DNA of 9,839 nt, taken from positions 1-9,839 of the forward strand of contig DYNS01000082.1 of assembly GCA_020720965.1 (NCBI GenBank), in the 5' to 3' direction. Positions 1 through 4,983 of the stretch are shown here, piece after piece. How positions within the stretch are numbered: position 1 is the first letter of the stretch; each line of letters starts with the position of its first letter. The notes beneath the pieces were generated by a model. The model had not been told where the DNA came from and did not search any database. It was given only the letters and a program-made list of their open reading frames with translations. The stretch comes from Anaerolinea sp. (GTDB lineage: Bacteria; Chloroflexota; Anaerolineae; Anaerolineales; Villigracilaceae). The translations under genes were made by a program, and so were the position numbers.

Positions 1-1490
1 CCGTTTTGCAAAGCGGCAATAGGACCCCCGGCAGCCGCCTCTGGTGAAACATGCCCAATCGAAGCCCCGCGAGTTCCACCGCTAAAACGCCCATCGGTAA
101 TGAGGGCGACTTTGTCGCCCAGCCCCTGCCCCATGATGGCGGAAGTGGGCGAAAGCATCTCCTGCATCCCCGGTCCGCCACGCGGACCTTCGTAACGAAC
201 CACAACCACATCCCCCGGCTGCACTTCCTGCCCCAAAATTCCGCGCAGCGCCTCGTCCTGGCTTTCGTAAATCCGGGCGGGACCAGTAAAGCGCATCATC
301 TCCGGGCTGACGCCGCCGACCTTGACGACTGCGCCCTGGGGGGCGAGGTTGCCAAACAGGATGGACAGCCCGCCATGCGGAGAGTGGGCATTTTCGTAGC
401 GCCGAATCACGTCCTCGTCCCGGATGTCGAAGCCACGAATCGATTCGCCCAGAGTATGCCCGGAGACGGTGAGACGCTCCATGTGCAGCATCCCCGTCCC
501 GCGCTGAACTTCATTAAGGATGGCGGGGATGCCCCCGGCGCGGTGAACGTCTTCCATGTGCCATTTGCCGGAGGGCGAAACCTTGCACAGGTGCGGAACT
601 TTATCCGCTACGGCATTGATGCGGGTGAGGGGATAATCCACCCCGGCTTCGTGTGCCAGCGCCAGAGTGTGCAGGACGGTGTTGGAAGAGCCGCCCATCG
701 CCATATCCAGCGCGAAGGCATCGTCAATTGCTTCGGCGGTGACAATATCGCGCGGTTTAATGTCGCGTTCCAGCAAAGTCATAATTTGGGCGGCTGCTTT
801 GCGGGCAAGTTCTTCCCGTTCTGGGGTTTTTGCCAGCGCCGAGCCGTTGAAGGGTAGGGCAATGCCCAGGGCTTCCATGAGGCAGTTCATACTGTTGGCG
901 GTGAACATGCCAGAGCAAGAGCCGCAAGAGGGGCAGGCGAAGCGCTCCAGGGTGTTCAGGCGTTCTTCGTTAATTTTCCCGGCGGAGAAAGCCCCCACGC
1001 CTTCAAAAACGGAAATCAGGTCTATTTTTTCACCATCCGGGGTGGTTCCGGCTGCCATCGCCCCGCCGCTTATGAAGATGGTCGGGACGTTGACGCGCAT
1101 CGCCGCCATGAGCATCCCCGGCACAATTTTGTCGCAGTTGGGAATGCAGACCATCGCGTCAAAACGGTGGGCTTCCATCATCGTTTCCACGCTGTCGGCA
1201 ATCAGTTCGCGGGAGGGCAGGGAGTACTTCATGCCACCATGCCCCATGGCAATTCCATCATCTACGCCGATGGTGTTGAACTCAAACGGAACGGCTCCGG
1301 CGGCGCGGACAGCCTCTTTGACCATTTTGCCAAATTCCTGCAAGTGAACATGCCCCGGCACAACGTCCACATAGGAATTGACAATGGCAACAAAGGGCTT
1401 GCCAAAATCGGCGTCTTTTAGCCCGGTTGCGCGAAGCAGGGAGCGGTGTGGGGCTTTCTCGAAGCCTTTTTTAATCATATCGGAACGCAT
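1..1490 (-). CDS. ilvD: Dihydroxy-acid dehydratase, C-terminus cut by the window edge
   Basis: IlvD dehydrates 2,3-dihydroxy-isovalerate and 2,3-dihydroxy-3-methylvalerate to the 2-keto acids that precede valine/leucine and isoleucine; it is a cytoplasmic Fe-S enzyme. About 496 residues are visible, against a usual 555-560, so roughly 60 C-terminal residues lie off the left edge. Reading the minus strand gives unmistakable family blocks: APHRSLLRATG (13-23), PGHVHLQEFGK (45-55), VDDGIAMGHGGM (76-87), PNCDK (117-121), CPSCGSCSGMFTANSMNC (186 onward), HMEDVHRAGG, GRFSGGTRG and GHVSPEAAAGGPIA. Probable cluster cysteines are C119 and C192; the position that is Cys in [2Fe-2S] enzymes is Gly46, pointing to the oxygen-labile [4Fe-4S] class. 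The start MRSDMIKKG has AAGGAG at 1496-1501, five bases upstream. It is preceded by an attenuator-like leader, described separately. Identification is very secure. Confidence 0.97.
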   Translation of the reverse strand, partial: MRSDMIKKGFEKAPHRSLLRATGLKDADFGKPFVAIVNSYVDVVPGHVHLQEFGKMVKEAVRAAGAVPFEFNTIGVDDGIAMGHGGMKYSLPSRELIADSVETMMEAHRFDAMVCIPNCDKIVPGMLMAAMRVNVPTIFISGGAMAAGTTPDGEKIDLISVFEGVGAFSAGKINEERLNTLERFACPSCGSCSGMFTANSMNCLMEALGIALPFNGSALAKTPEREELARKAAAQIMTLLERDIKPRDIVTAEAIDDAFALDMAMGGSSNTVLHTLALAHEAGVDYPLTRINAVADKVPHLCKVSPSGKWHMEDVHRAGGIPAILNEVQRGTGMLHMERLTVSGHTLGESIRGFDIRDEDVIRRYENAHSPHGGLSILFGNLAPQGAVVKVGGVSPEMMRFTGPARIYESQDEALRGILGQEVQPGDVVVVRYEGPRGGPGMQEMLSPTSAIMGQGLGDKVALITDGRFSGGTRGASIGHVSPEAAAGGPIAALQN

Positions 1491-1495
1491 AAAAT

Positions 1496-1501
1496 CTCCT
1501 T
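1496..1501 (-). promoter_or_regulatory. ilvD ribosome binding site
   Basis: On the minus strand AAGGAG sits five bases before the ilvD ATG (1490-1488). It lies 28 nt downstream of the T-run of the leader terminator, so it is transcribed only when RNA polymerase reads through that terminator. Confidence 0.85.
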
Positions 1502-1528
1502 CAACAATGCCTTTTGGGAAATAGATAC

Positions 1529-1563
1529 AAAAAAAGAGCCGCCCGGCTTGTCGGGCGGCTCTT
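1529..1563 (-). terminator. Intrinsic terminator in the ilvD leader (attenuator)
   Basis: On the minus strand AAGAGCCGCCCG (1563-1552) pairs perfectly over 12 bp with CGGGCGGCTCTT (1545-1534) around a six-base loop, and the 3' arm runs directly into seven T in total (1535-1529). It lies between the proposed leader promoter (1716-1743) and the ilvD start, with no other promoter visible after it, so it is expected to stop ilvD transcripts unless antitermination occurs. It may also end transcripts reading through from pheA. Its position after a Leu/Ile/Val-rich leader ORF argues for attenuation rather than a plain operon end. Confidence 0.85.
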
Positions 1564-1614
1564 ATCTTTCTTGAAGCAGGTGATTTGTCAGTTCACCTTC
1601 TCCGCTGCCATCCC
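1553..1614 (-). promoter_or_regulatory. Candidate antiterminator pairing and second leader hairpin
   Basis: In the leader RNA, GGG-AU-GGC (1614-1607) could pair with GCC-G-CCC (1559-1553), the 5' arm of the terminator, giving six G-C pairs around a small internal loop. This would destroy the terminator. Enclosed between these arms is a 6-bp hairpin, AGGTGA (1598-1593) with TCACCT (1583-1578), whose nine-base loop carries the leader ORF stop codon (1590-1588). A ribosome finishing the leader ORF would cover this hairpin and part of the antiterminator; one stalled upstream on Leu/Ile/Val codons would not. The pairing was found by eye; no folding energy was calculated, and this is the least certain part of the model. 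Confidence 0.45.
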
Positions 1615-1689
1615 AACAAAAAACGGGTCCTTGAGAATAAGGACCGAAATAAGGATGGTAATAAGGGAGAGGGAGAATTGTATAGACAT
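1588..1689 (-). CDS. Leu/Ile/Val-rich leader peptide of ilvD (33 aa)
   Basis: A short ORF on the minus strand, ATG at 1689-1687 and TGA at 1590-1588. Residues 7-19 read LSLITILISVLIL: ten of thirteen are branched-chain amino acids and all three kinds are present. The peptide then continues KDPFFVGMAAEKVN. The ATG lies about 20 nt after the predicted transcription start, and a weak AGG at about 9-nt spacing is the only Shine-Dalgarno candidate. It precedes an intrinsic terminator and then ilvD, a branched-chain biosynthetic gene, which is the arrangement of the leader peptides IlvL and IvbL of enterobacteria. The expected role is to sense charged Leu, Ile and Val tRNA through ribosome stalling; the peptide itself would have no function. 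A chance membrane-like ORF is the alternative, but composition, position and neighbour all agree. Confidence 0.8.
   Translation of the reverse strand: MSIQFSLSLITILISVLILKDPFFVGMAAEKVN
1626..1645 (-). promoter_or_regulatory. Leader hairpin within the control codons (candidate pause hairpin)
   Basis: On the minus strand GGTCCTT (1645-1639) pairs over seven bases with AAGGACC (1632-1626) around a six-base loop. It overlaps leader codons 15-22, the end of the Leu/Ile/Val run. In classical attenuators the first hairpin overlaps the control codons, pauses RNA polymerase and is opened by the translating ribosome. That role is inferred from position only. Confidence 0.55.
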
Positions 1690-1715
1690 GGGGTTGCCTG
1701 TAAACGATTTCGCTG

Positions 1716-1743
1716 ATTATATGCGCTTTGAGGGATACGTCAA
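1716..1743 (-). promoter_or_regulatory. Promoter of the ilvD leader
   Basis: On the minus strand TTGACG (1743-1738) and a perfect TATAAT (1721-1716) are separated by 16 bp, a near-consensus housekeeping promoter. It lies only 27 bp after the pheA stop codon. Transcription should start near 1710-1708, about 20 nt before the leader ORF and 220 nt before ilvD. Confidence 0.75.
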
Positions 1744-1770
1744 GAGAAAATATCAAACTGAGGCTTTTGT

Positions 1771-2589
1771 TTACACAACCTTAAAACGCGGATATGCGCC
1801 CAGCACCCTCAGCAGCAGGGCATATTCGTCCAGGTGACTGAGCGCCCTCTGCACCGATTCTTGTTCCGGCGAGCCGAGAAAGTCTATGTAAAACAGATAT
1901 TCCCAGGGTTTGCCTGCCAGGGGGCGCGATTCTATCTTGGTCAGGTCTATATCTCGCAGAGCAAAGACGCTAAGGGCTTTGAAGAGCGCCCCAGGTTGGT
2001 TTTTTAACGTGAAGACAATGGAGGTTTTGGCATTTTCCAGCACGGAAACAGGCTGAGGGGCAATTTCTAAAAAGCGGGTATAGTTTTCTGGGTTGTCTTC
2101 AATGCCTTCTTGCAAAATTTCCATTTCGTACAGTTCCGCTGCACGGCGCGAGGCAATGGCTGCCAGGTTGCGCTCCCCGCTTGCTTTAAGGATTTTTACG
2201 CTTCCGGCAGTGTCGTACACCGGTTCGGTCTTTACGCCCAAAGAGCGCAGATACCCGGCGCACTGTCCCAGGGCTTGCGGGTGACTGATGACTCGCTGAA
2301 TTTGGTCTTTGGGCGTGCCAGGAAAGCCAATGAGGCAGTGCCGCACCCGTAAAAAATACTCGCCGCGAATGTGCAACTGATGGCGCAGGAGCAGGTCGTA
2401 ATTTTGATGAATGCTGCCTGCCAGCGAGTTTTCAATGGGGATTAAGCCGGACTGACAGACCCCGGCGTGTACCGCTTCAAAAACATCGTCAAAGGTTTGG
2501 CAGGGTTCCGTTAGAACGGAGCCAAAATACCCGAAGACTGCCTGCTCGCTATACGCACCCGGTTCACCCTGAAAAGCGACCTTCATCAT
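1771..2589 (-). CDS. pheA: Prephenate dehydratase, monofunctional, with ACT domain
   Basis: It converts prephenate to phenylpyruvate with loss of CO2 and water, the committed step to phenylalanine. The 272-aa protein has the catalytic domain at about 3-178: GEPGAYSEQA (8-17), IPIENSLAGS (50-59), SHPQAL (102-107), DTAGSVK (126-132) and the catalytic TRF (171-173). A C-terminal ACT domain follows (about 188-265) with GALF (200-203) and ESRP (220-223), the phenylalanine-binding signatures, implying feedback inhibition by Phe. There is no chorismate mutase domain, unlike enterobacterial PheA. The ATG at 2589-2587 overlaps the aminotransferase stop as ATGA and has AAGGA five bases upstream; the ATG at 2586 is equally plausible and costs one residue. 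An upstream in-frame ATG at 2616 lies inside the aminotransferase gene and is unlikely. No terminator follows, so transcripts should run on into the ilvD leader. Confidence 0.95.
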   Translation of the reverse strand: MMKVAFQGEPGAYSEQAVFGYFGSVLTEPCQTFDDVFEAVHAGVCQSGLIPIENSLAGSIHQNYDLLLRHQLHIRGEYFLRVRHCLIGFPGTPKDQIQRVISHPQALGQCAGYLRSLGVKTEPVYDTAGSVKILKASGERNLAAIASRRAAELYEMEILQEGIEDNPENYTRFLEIAPQPVSVLENAKTSIVFTLKNQPGALFKALSVFALRDIDLTKIESRPLAGKPWEYLFYIDFLGSPEQESVQRALSHLDEYALLLRVLGAYPRFKVV

Positions 2590-3776
2590 TTTCTTCCTTT
2601 CTGTTGGGCGGTCCACCCCAAAATTTGGCGCAGACCGGTTTCAATCGTCTCCTCGGAGGCGGCGATGGTCATCCGCACGAAGCCTTCTCCCTGCGCCCCA
2701 AAAGCGGAGCCGGGAACCAAGCCAACGCCCGCCTCCTGCAAAAGACGCTCGCAAATTTCCAGCGAGGGAATGCCCAGGGCGCGGAAATCTAAAAAGAAGT
2801 AGAAAGCGCCCATGGGGGGGGAAACCTGTATGCCAGGGGTTTGGCTCTCCATCACCAGGCGCAAAACCAGGTCGCGGCGGCGGGCGTAGGCGGCTCGCAT
2901 GTGGGCAACCGAATCTTGCACTTGCGGGTCGGTGAGGGCAAAGGCAGCGGCTTGCTGCGTAAACGGAGCCAGGCAGGTGATGGAGTTTTGCCCGGCTTTA
3001 AGGGCGTTCTGCAAGACGGGGGCAGGGGCAGCCAGGTAGCCCACCCGCCAGCCCGTCATGGCATAGGTTTTGGAAAGGCTGTGTACCAGCAAGGTGCGCT
3101 CTTTGGCGCCCTGGGGTTGGGCAGCCGAGGGGGGGCGTTGCGCGGTGTAATACAGGCTTTCGTAGACTTCATCACTAATGACCCACAGGTGATGGGCGGC
3201 GGCAAAGGCTTGCAGCTGCTCGTAATACTCCCGGCTGGGGAAGGCTCCGGTGGGGTTGGATGGGTAATTGAGGACGATGGCGCGGGTTTTGGGGCTGAGG
3301 GCTTTTTCCCAGGCTGAAAAATGGGGCAGAAAGCCGTTCTCTGCCGGAGCGGGGATGCGCTTCACCGTTCCACGCAGCATGATGACCATGTTGGCATGGG
3401 TTGCCCAGGTGGGGTCTGGGAGGAGGACCTCATCCCCGGGGTTGAGGATGGATTGCAGCGCCAGGTAATAGGCGTGGATGCCGCCGTGAGTCATCAAAAT
3501 TTCGGTATGGGGGTCGTAATGCAGAGCGTTATCCCGTTCCAATTTTTGAGCGGCGGCGCGGCGCAAGGCAGGCGAGCCATTGCTGGCAGCGTAATGGGTG
3601 AGACCGGCTTGCATGGCTTCGTGCGCCCTGGCGATGATGGCGGGCGGGGTGGCAAAATCTGGGTCTCCGACCTGAAGGGGGATGACGGCTTGTCCCTGCG
3701 CCTGATAGGCTACAATGCGGTCGTTCATGGCGACTGTGGGGGATTGGGGAATGTGTGAAAATTGTTGGTTCAGCAT
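2586..3776 (-). CDS. Class I/II PLP aminotransferase, aspartate/aromatic type
   Basis: A fold-type I PLP aminotransferase of 396 aa, the usual length of class I beta aspartate aminotransferases. Visible landmarks are LQVGDPDFATP (34-44), NYPSNPTG (170-177, with cofactor-contacting N174), SDEVYE (201-206, D202 binding the pyridine nitrogen), SLSKTYAMTGWR (233-244, Schiff-base lysine K236) and the substrate-carboxylate arginine R368 in GFVRMT. The substrate cannot be read from sequence. Overlap by ATGA with pheA suggests it either aminates phenylpyruvate to phenylalanine or transaminates prephenate, with possible aspartate activity. Start at 3776 is supported by AGGTGA at 3780-3785. It is the first gene of the minus-strand transcript, with a TATAAT about 45 bp upstream. 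Confidence 0.92.
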   Translation of the reverse strand: MLNQQFSHIPQSPTVAMNDRIVAYQAQGQAVIPLQVGDPDFATPPAIIARAHEAMQAGLTHYAASNGSPALRRAAAQKLERDNALHYDPHTEILMTHGGIHAYYLALQSILNPGDEVLLPDPTWATHANMVIMLRGTVKRIPAPAENGFLPHFSAWEKALSPKTRAIVLNYPSNPTGAFPSREYYEQLQAFAAAHHLWVISDEVYESLYYTAQRPPSAAQPQGAKERTLLVHSLSKTYAMTGWRVGYLAAPAPVLQNALKAGQNSITCLAPFTQQAAAFALTDPQVQDSVAHMRAAYARRRDLVLRLVMESQTPGIQVSPPMGAFYFFLDFRALGIPSLEICERLLQEAGVGLVPGSAFGAQGEGFVRMTIAASEETIETGLRQILGWTAQQKGRK

Positions 3777-3779
3777 GGT

Positions 3780-3826
3780 TCACCTGTGAGTTCCGTTTTG
3801 CGCCCGGCAAGAGCGGGGGTATTATA
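3780..3826 (-). promoter_or_regulatory. Probable promoter -10 box and RBS of the aminotransferase-pheA operon
   Basis: On the minus strand a perfect TATAAT (3826-3821) lies 44 bp before the ATG, giving a predicted 5' UTR of roughly 35-40 nt. No good -35 is seen: the hexamer at 17-bp spacing is CCAGTT. AGGTGA (3785-3780) serves as Shine-Dalgarno. The short UTR holds no leader ORF or terminator, unlike that of ilvD. Confidence 0.5.
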
Positions 3827-3892
3827 CTTTCCTGGCATGGTGAAACTGGTTTTTGGAGACCTGCCAAGCCTGCCTACATTACAAAGTCGCAA

Positions 3893-3915
3893 GGGTTGGG
3901 TTTGGGTTTGGTATG
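3893..3915 (+). repeat. G-tract repeat upstream of the signalling operon
   Basis: The plus strand carries GGG-TT-GGG-TTT-GGG-TTT-GG (3893-3911) followed by TATGG. It ends just before the tandem TATAAT repeat. Three GGG tracts plus one GG could support a two-layer G-quadruplex, but this was not tested and the tract may simply be low-complexity DNA. Confidence 0.5.
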
Positions 3916-3918
3916 GTG

Positions 3919-3944
3919 AACTTGATATAATAACTTCATATAAT
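3919..3944 (+). repeat. Tandem 13-bp repeat carrying two TATAAT boxes, probable promoter of the signalling operon
   Basis: AACTTGATATAAT (3919-3931) is followed immediately by AACTTCATATAAT (3932-3944), one mismatch in 13. Each unit ends in a perfect TATAAT, giving two -10 candidates 13 bp apart, 120-140 bp upstream of the first receiver gene. The only -35 candidate for the first is TTGGGT (3902-3907) at 18 bp; none is convincing for the second. The duplication could broaden start-site choice or be a repeated activator site. Confidence 0.55.
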
Positions 3945-3970
3945 GACGGTTTAGCCAAACCTGTAAAAAA

Positions 3971-4003
3971 TTGCGGTGCAATGTTCTTCTTATTGCATTG
4001 CAA
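3971..4003 (+). promoter_or_regulatory. 5'-UTR hairpin of the first receiver gene
   Basis: In plus-strand RNA, TTGCGGTGCAAT (3971-3982) pairs with ATTGCATTGCAA (3992-4003) over 12 positions including two G-U pairs, with a nine-base loop. Because of those wobbles it is better paired in plus-strand RNA than in the opposite strand, where they become A-C mismatches. It lies between the predicted promoter and the gene, about 50 nt before the GGAGG Shine-Dalgarno at 4052-4056. It has no T-run after it, so it is not a terminator. Function unknown; RNA stabilisation is possible. Confidence 0.45.
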
Positions 4004-4066
4004 GGATGCTGTTATGAGGGTTAAATTTGCCCGTCCATTACAATTGAAGTCGGAGGCACGCAAGCA

Positions 4067-4453
4067 ATGTTTGATGACACCGAAAATTTGGGTACGATTT
4101 TATACGTGGAAGATGACCCGAATAACCGCACGCTTATTCGGCGGGTACTCACAGCGGAAGGGTACACCATTCACGAGGCACCCAATGCCAGCACCGCACT
4201 GGAGAAACTAAAAACACTGAAGCCGGACTTAATCCTGATGGATATTAACATGCCGGAAATGGATGGCTATACGCTAACCGCGCAAATCCGCGCCTTGCCG
4301 AATATGGGGCTTGTACCCATCATTGCGTTAACCGCAAACGTGATGAAAGGCGACCGCGAGCGCTCTTTGGAAGCCGGGTGCGATGGGTATATTCAGAAAC
4401 CGATTGATATTGATACCATTTCGTATCAAATTCAAAAATTCTTAAAGAGATAG
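4067..4453 (+). CDS. Single-domain response regulator (CheY/DivK-like receiver), first of a pair
   Basis: A 128-aa protein consisting of one receiver domain and no output domain. It has the complete phosphorylation site: acidic pocket D16/D17 in VEDDPNN, phospho-acceptor D59 in LILMDINMPEMDG, switch threonine T89 in ALTAN and invariant lysine K111 in QKPID. Such proteins act by protein-protein contact or as phosphorelay intermediates, in the cytoplasm. The ATG has GGAGG at 4052-4056, ten bases upstream, slightly long. The second receiver gene starts five bases after its stop. No kinase is encoded within the window, so its phosphodonor is unknown. Confidence 0.93.
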   Translation: MFDDTENLGTILYVEDDPNNRTLIRRVLTAEGYTIHEAPNASTALEKLKTLKPDLILMDINMPEMDGYTLTAQIRALPNMGLVPIIALTANVMKGDRERSLEAGCDGYIQKPIDIDTISYQIQKFLKR

Positions 4454-4458
4454 CCGCC

Positions 4459-4914
4459 ATGATGACCCCCGAAAATACAAACACAGGCAGCCGTAAGCCC
4501 GGTCTTTCTAAAGACACAACCGTATTGGTTGTGGAAGACAACGTCTCTAACTTTGTTCTCATTGCCCGCCTGCTTGGGTTCATGGGAATTCACTGCGAAT
4601 GGAAGACCTCCGGCTACGAGGTGGTGGAATACGCGGATACCCTGCCCCGGCTGGATTTAATTCTGATGGATATTCGCCTACCCTACGAAGACGGCTACGG
4701 CGCAATGAAGAAGATTCGCTCCTCCGAGCGGCTTAAATCGGTGCCGATTATCGCCGTCACAGCGGAGGCGAGCCAGGAGCAAATGAACAAAGCCCGCGCC
4801 TCCGGTTTTGATGGTTTTCTGGGAAAACCCCTCGACCCGGACCGTTTTCCAGACCAGGTGAAGCGAATCCTAAACGGTGAAGCCGTCTGGGAAATCCCCT
4901 ACGAAGAAAGATAA
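4459..4914 (+). CDS. Single-domain response regulator, second of a pair
   Basis: A 151-aa lone receiver. A polar, probably flexible N-terminal extension of about 18 residues precedes the domain. The active site is intact: E26/D27 in VVEDNVSN, phospho-acceptor D71 in LILMDIRLPYEDG, T101 in AVTAEA and K123 in LGKPLD. A short C-terminal tail ends WEIPYEER. It differs clearly from the upstream receiver, so the pair is not a recent duplication. The start is the first of two adjacent ATGs (4459 or 4462), with only AGAGA upstream; the five-base gap suggests translational coupling. It is followed by a terminator-like hairpin. An intermediate in a phosphorelay or a targeting receiver is possible; partners are not known. 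Confidence 0.92.
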   Translation: MMTPENTNTGSRKPGLSKDTTVLVVEDNVSNFVLIARLLGFMGIHCEWKTSGYEVVEYADTLPRLDLILMDIRLPYEDGYGAMKKIRSSERLKSVPIIAVTAEASQEQMNKARASGFDGFLGKPLDPDRFPDQVKRILNGEAVWEIPYEER

Positions 4915-4918
4915 GCGC

Positions 4919-4964
4919 AAACAGCGAGGGTTTCCAAAGAGTTCTCTCGCTGTTTCTTATTTTT
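4919..4964 (+). terminator. Terminator-like hairpin between the receivers and the GAF gene
   Basis: AAACAGCGAG (4919-4928) pairs over 10 bp with CTCGCTGTTT (4946-4955), with a 17-base interior that can add two more pairs, followed by TTTCTTATTTTT. The stem is moderate and the T-tract interrupted, and the next gene begins only 20 nt later with no evident promoter. It therefore looks like a leaky intercistronic terminator or an mRNA 3'-end stabiliser that would leave the receivers more abundant than the sensors. Confidence 0.55.
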
Positions 4965-4983
4965 AGGCAAGAAGAGAAAAATA

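Noticed and set aside
51..1421. Several long plus-strand open frames opposite ilvD
   Set aside because: The minus strand encodes a complete set of IlvD motifs over the same bases; the plus-strand frames have no recognisable domains and are codon-bias shadows.
1529..1563. Hairpin read only as the terminator of pheA
   Set aside because: It lies over 200 bp after the pheA stop, downstream of a strong promoter and a leader ORF that end in ilvD, so a simple operon terminator does not explain the layout, although it may also serve as one.
1562..1756. A 64-codon minus-strand frame overlapping the ilvD leader
   Set aside because: Its ATG lies upstream of the -35 box of the leader promoter, it is in a different frame from the Leu/Ile/Val ORF, and its composition (Tyr, Pro, His) gives no regulatory logic for ilvD.
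1491..1770. T-box riboswitch upstream of ilvD
   Set aside because: T-boxes are common before branched-chain genes, but the conserved T-box sequence and the long specifier stem are absent, and the leader is short with a convincing leader ORF instead.
2587..2616. Earlier pheA start giving nine extra residues
   Set aside because: The extra residues lie inside the aminotransferase gene, precede the conserved start of the domain, and the ATGA overlap at 2589 has a better placed Shine-Dalgarno.
3762..4211. Plus-strand frame across the divergent intergenic region
   Set aside because: It overlaps both the aminotransferase start and the receiver gene in another frame, has no domain and no good ribosome binding site.
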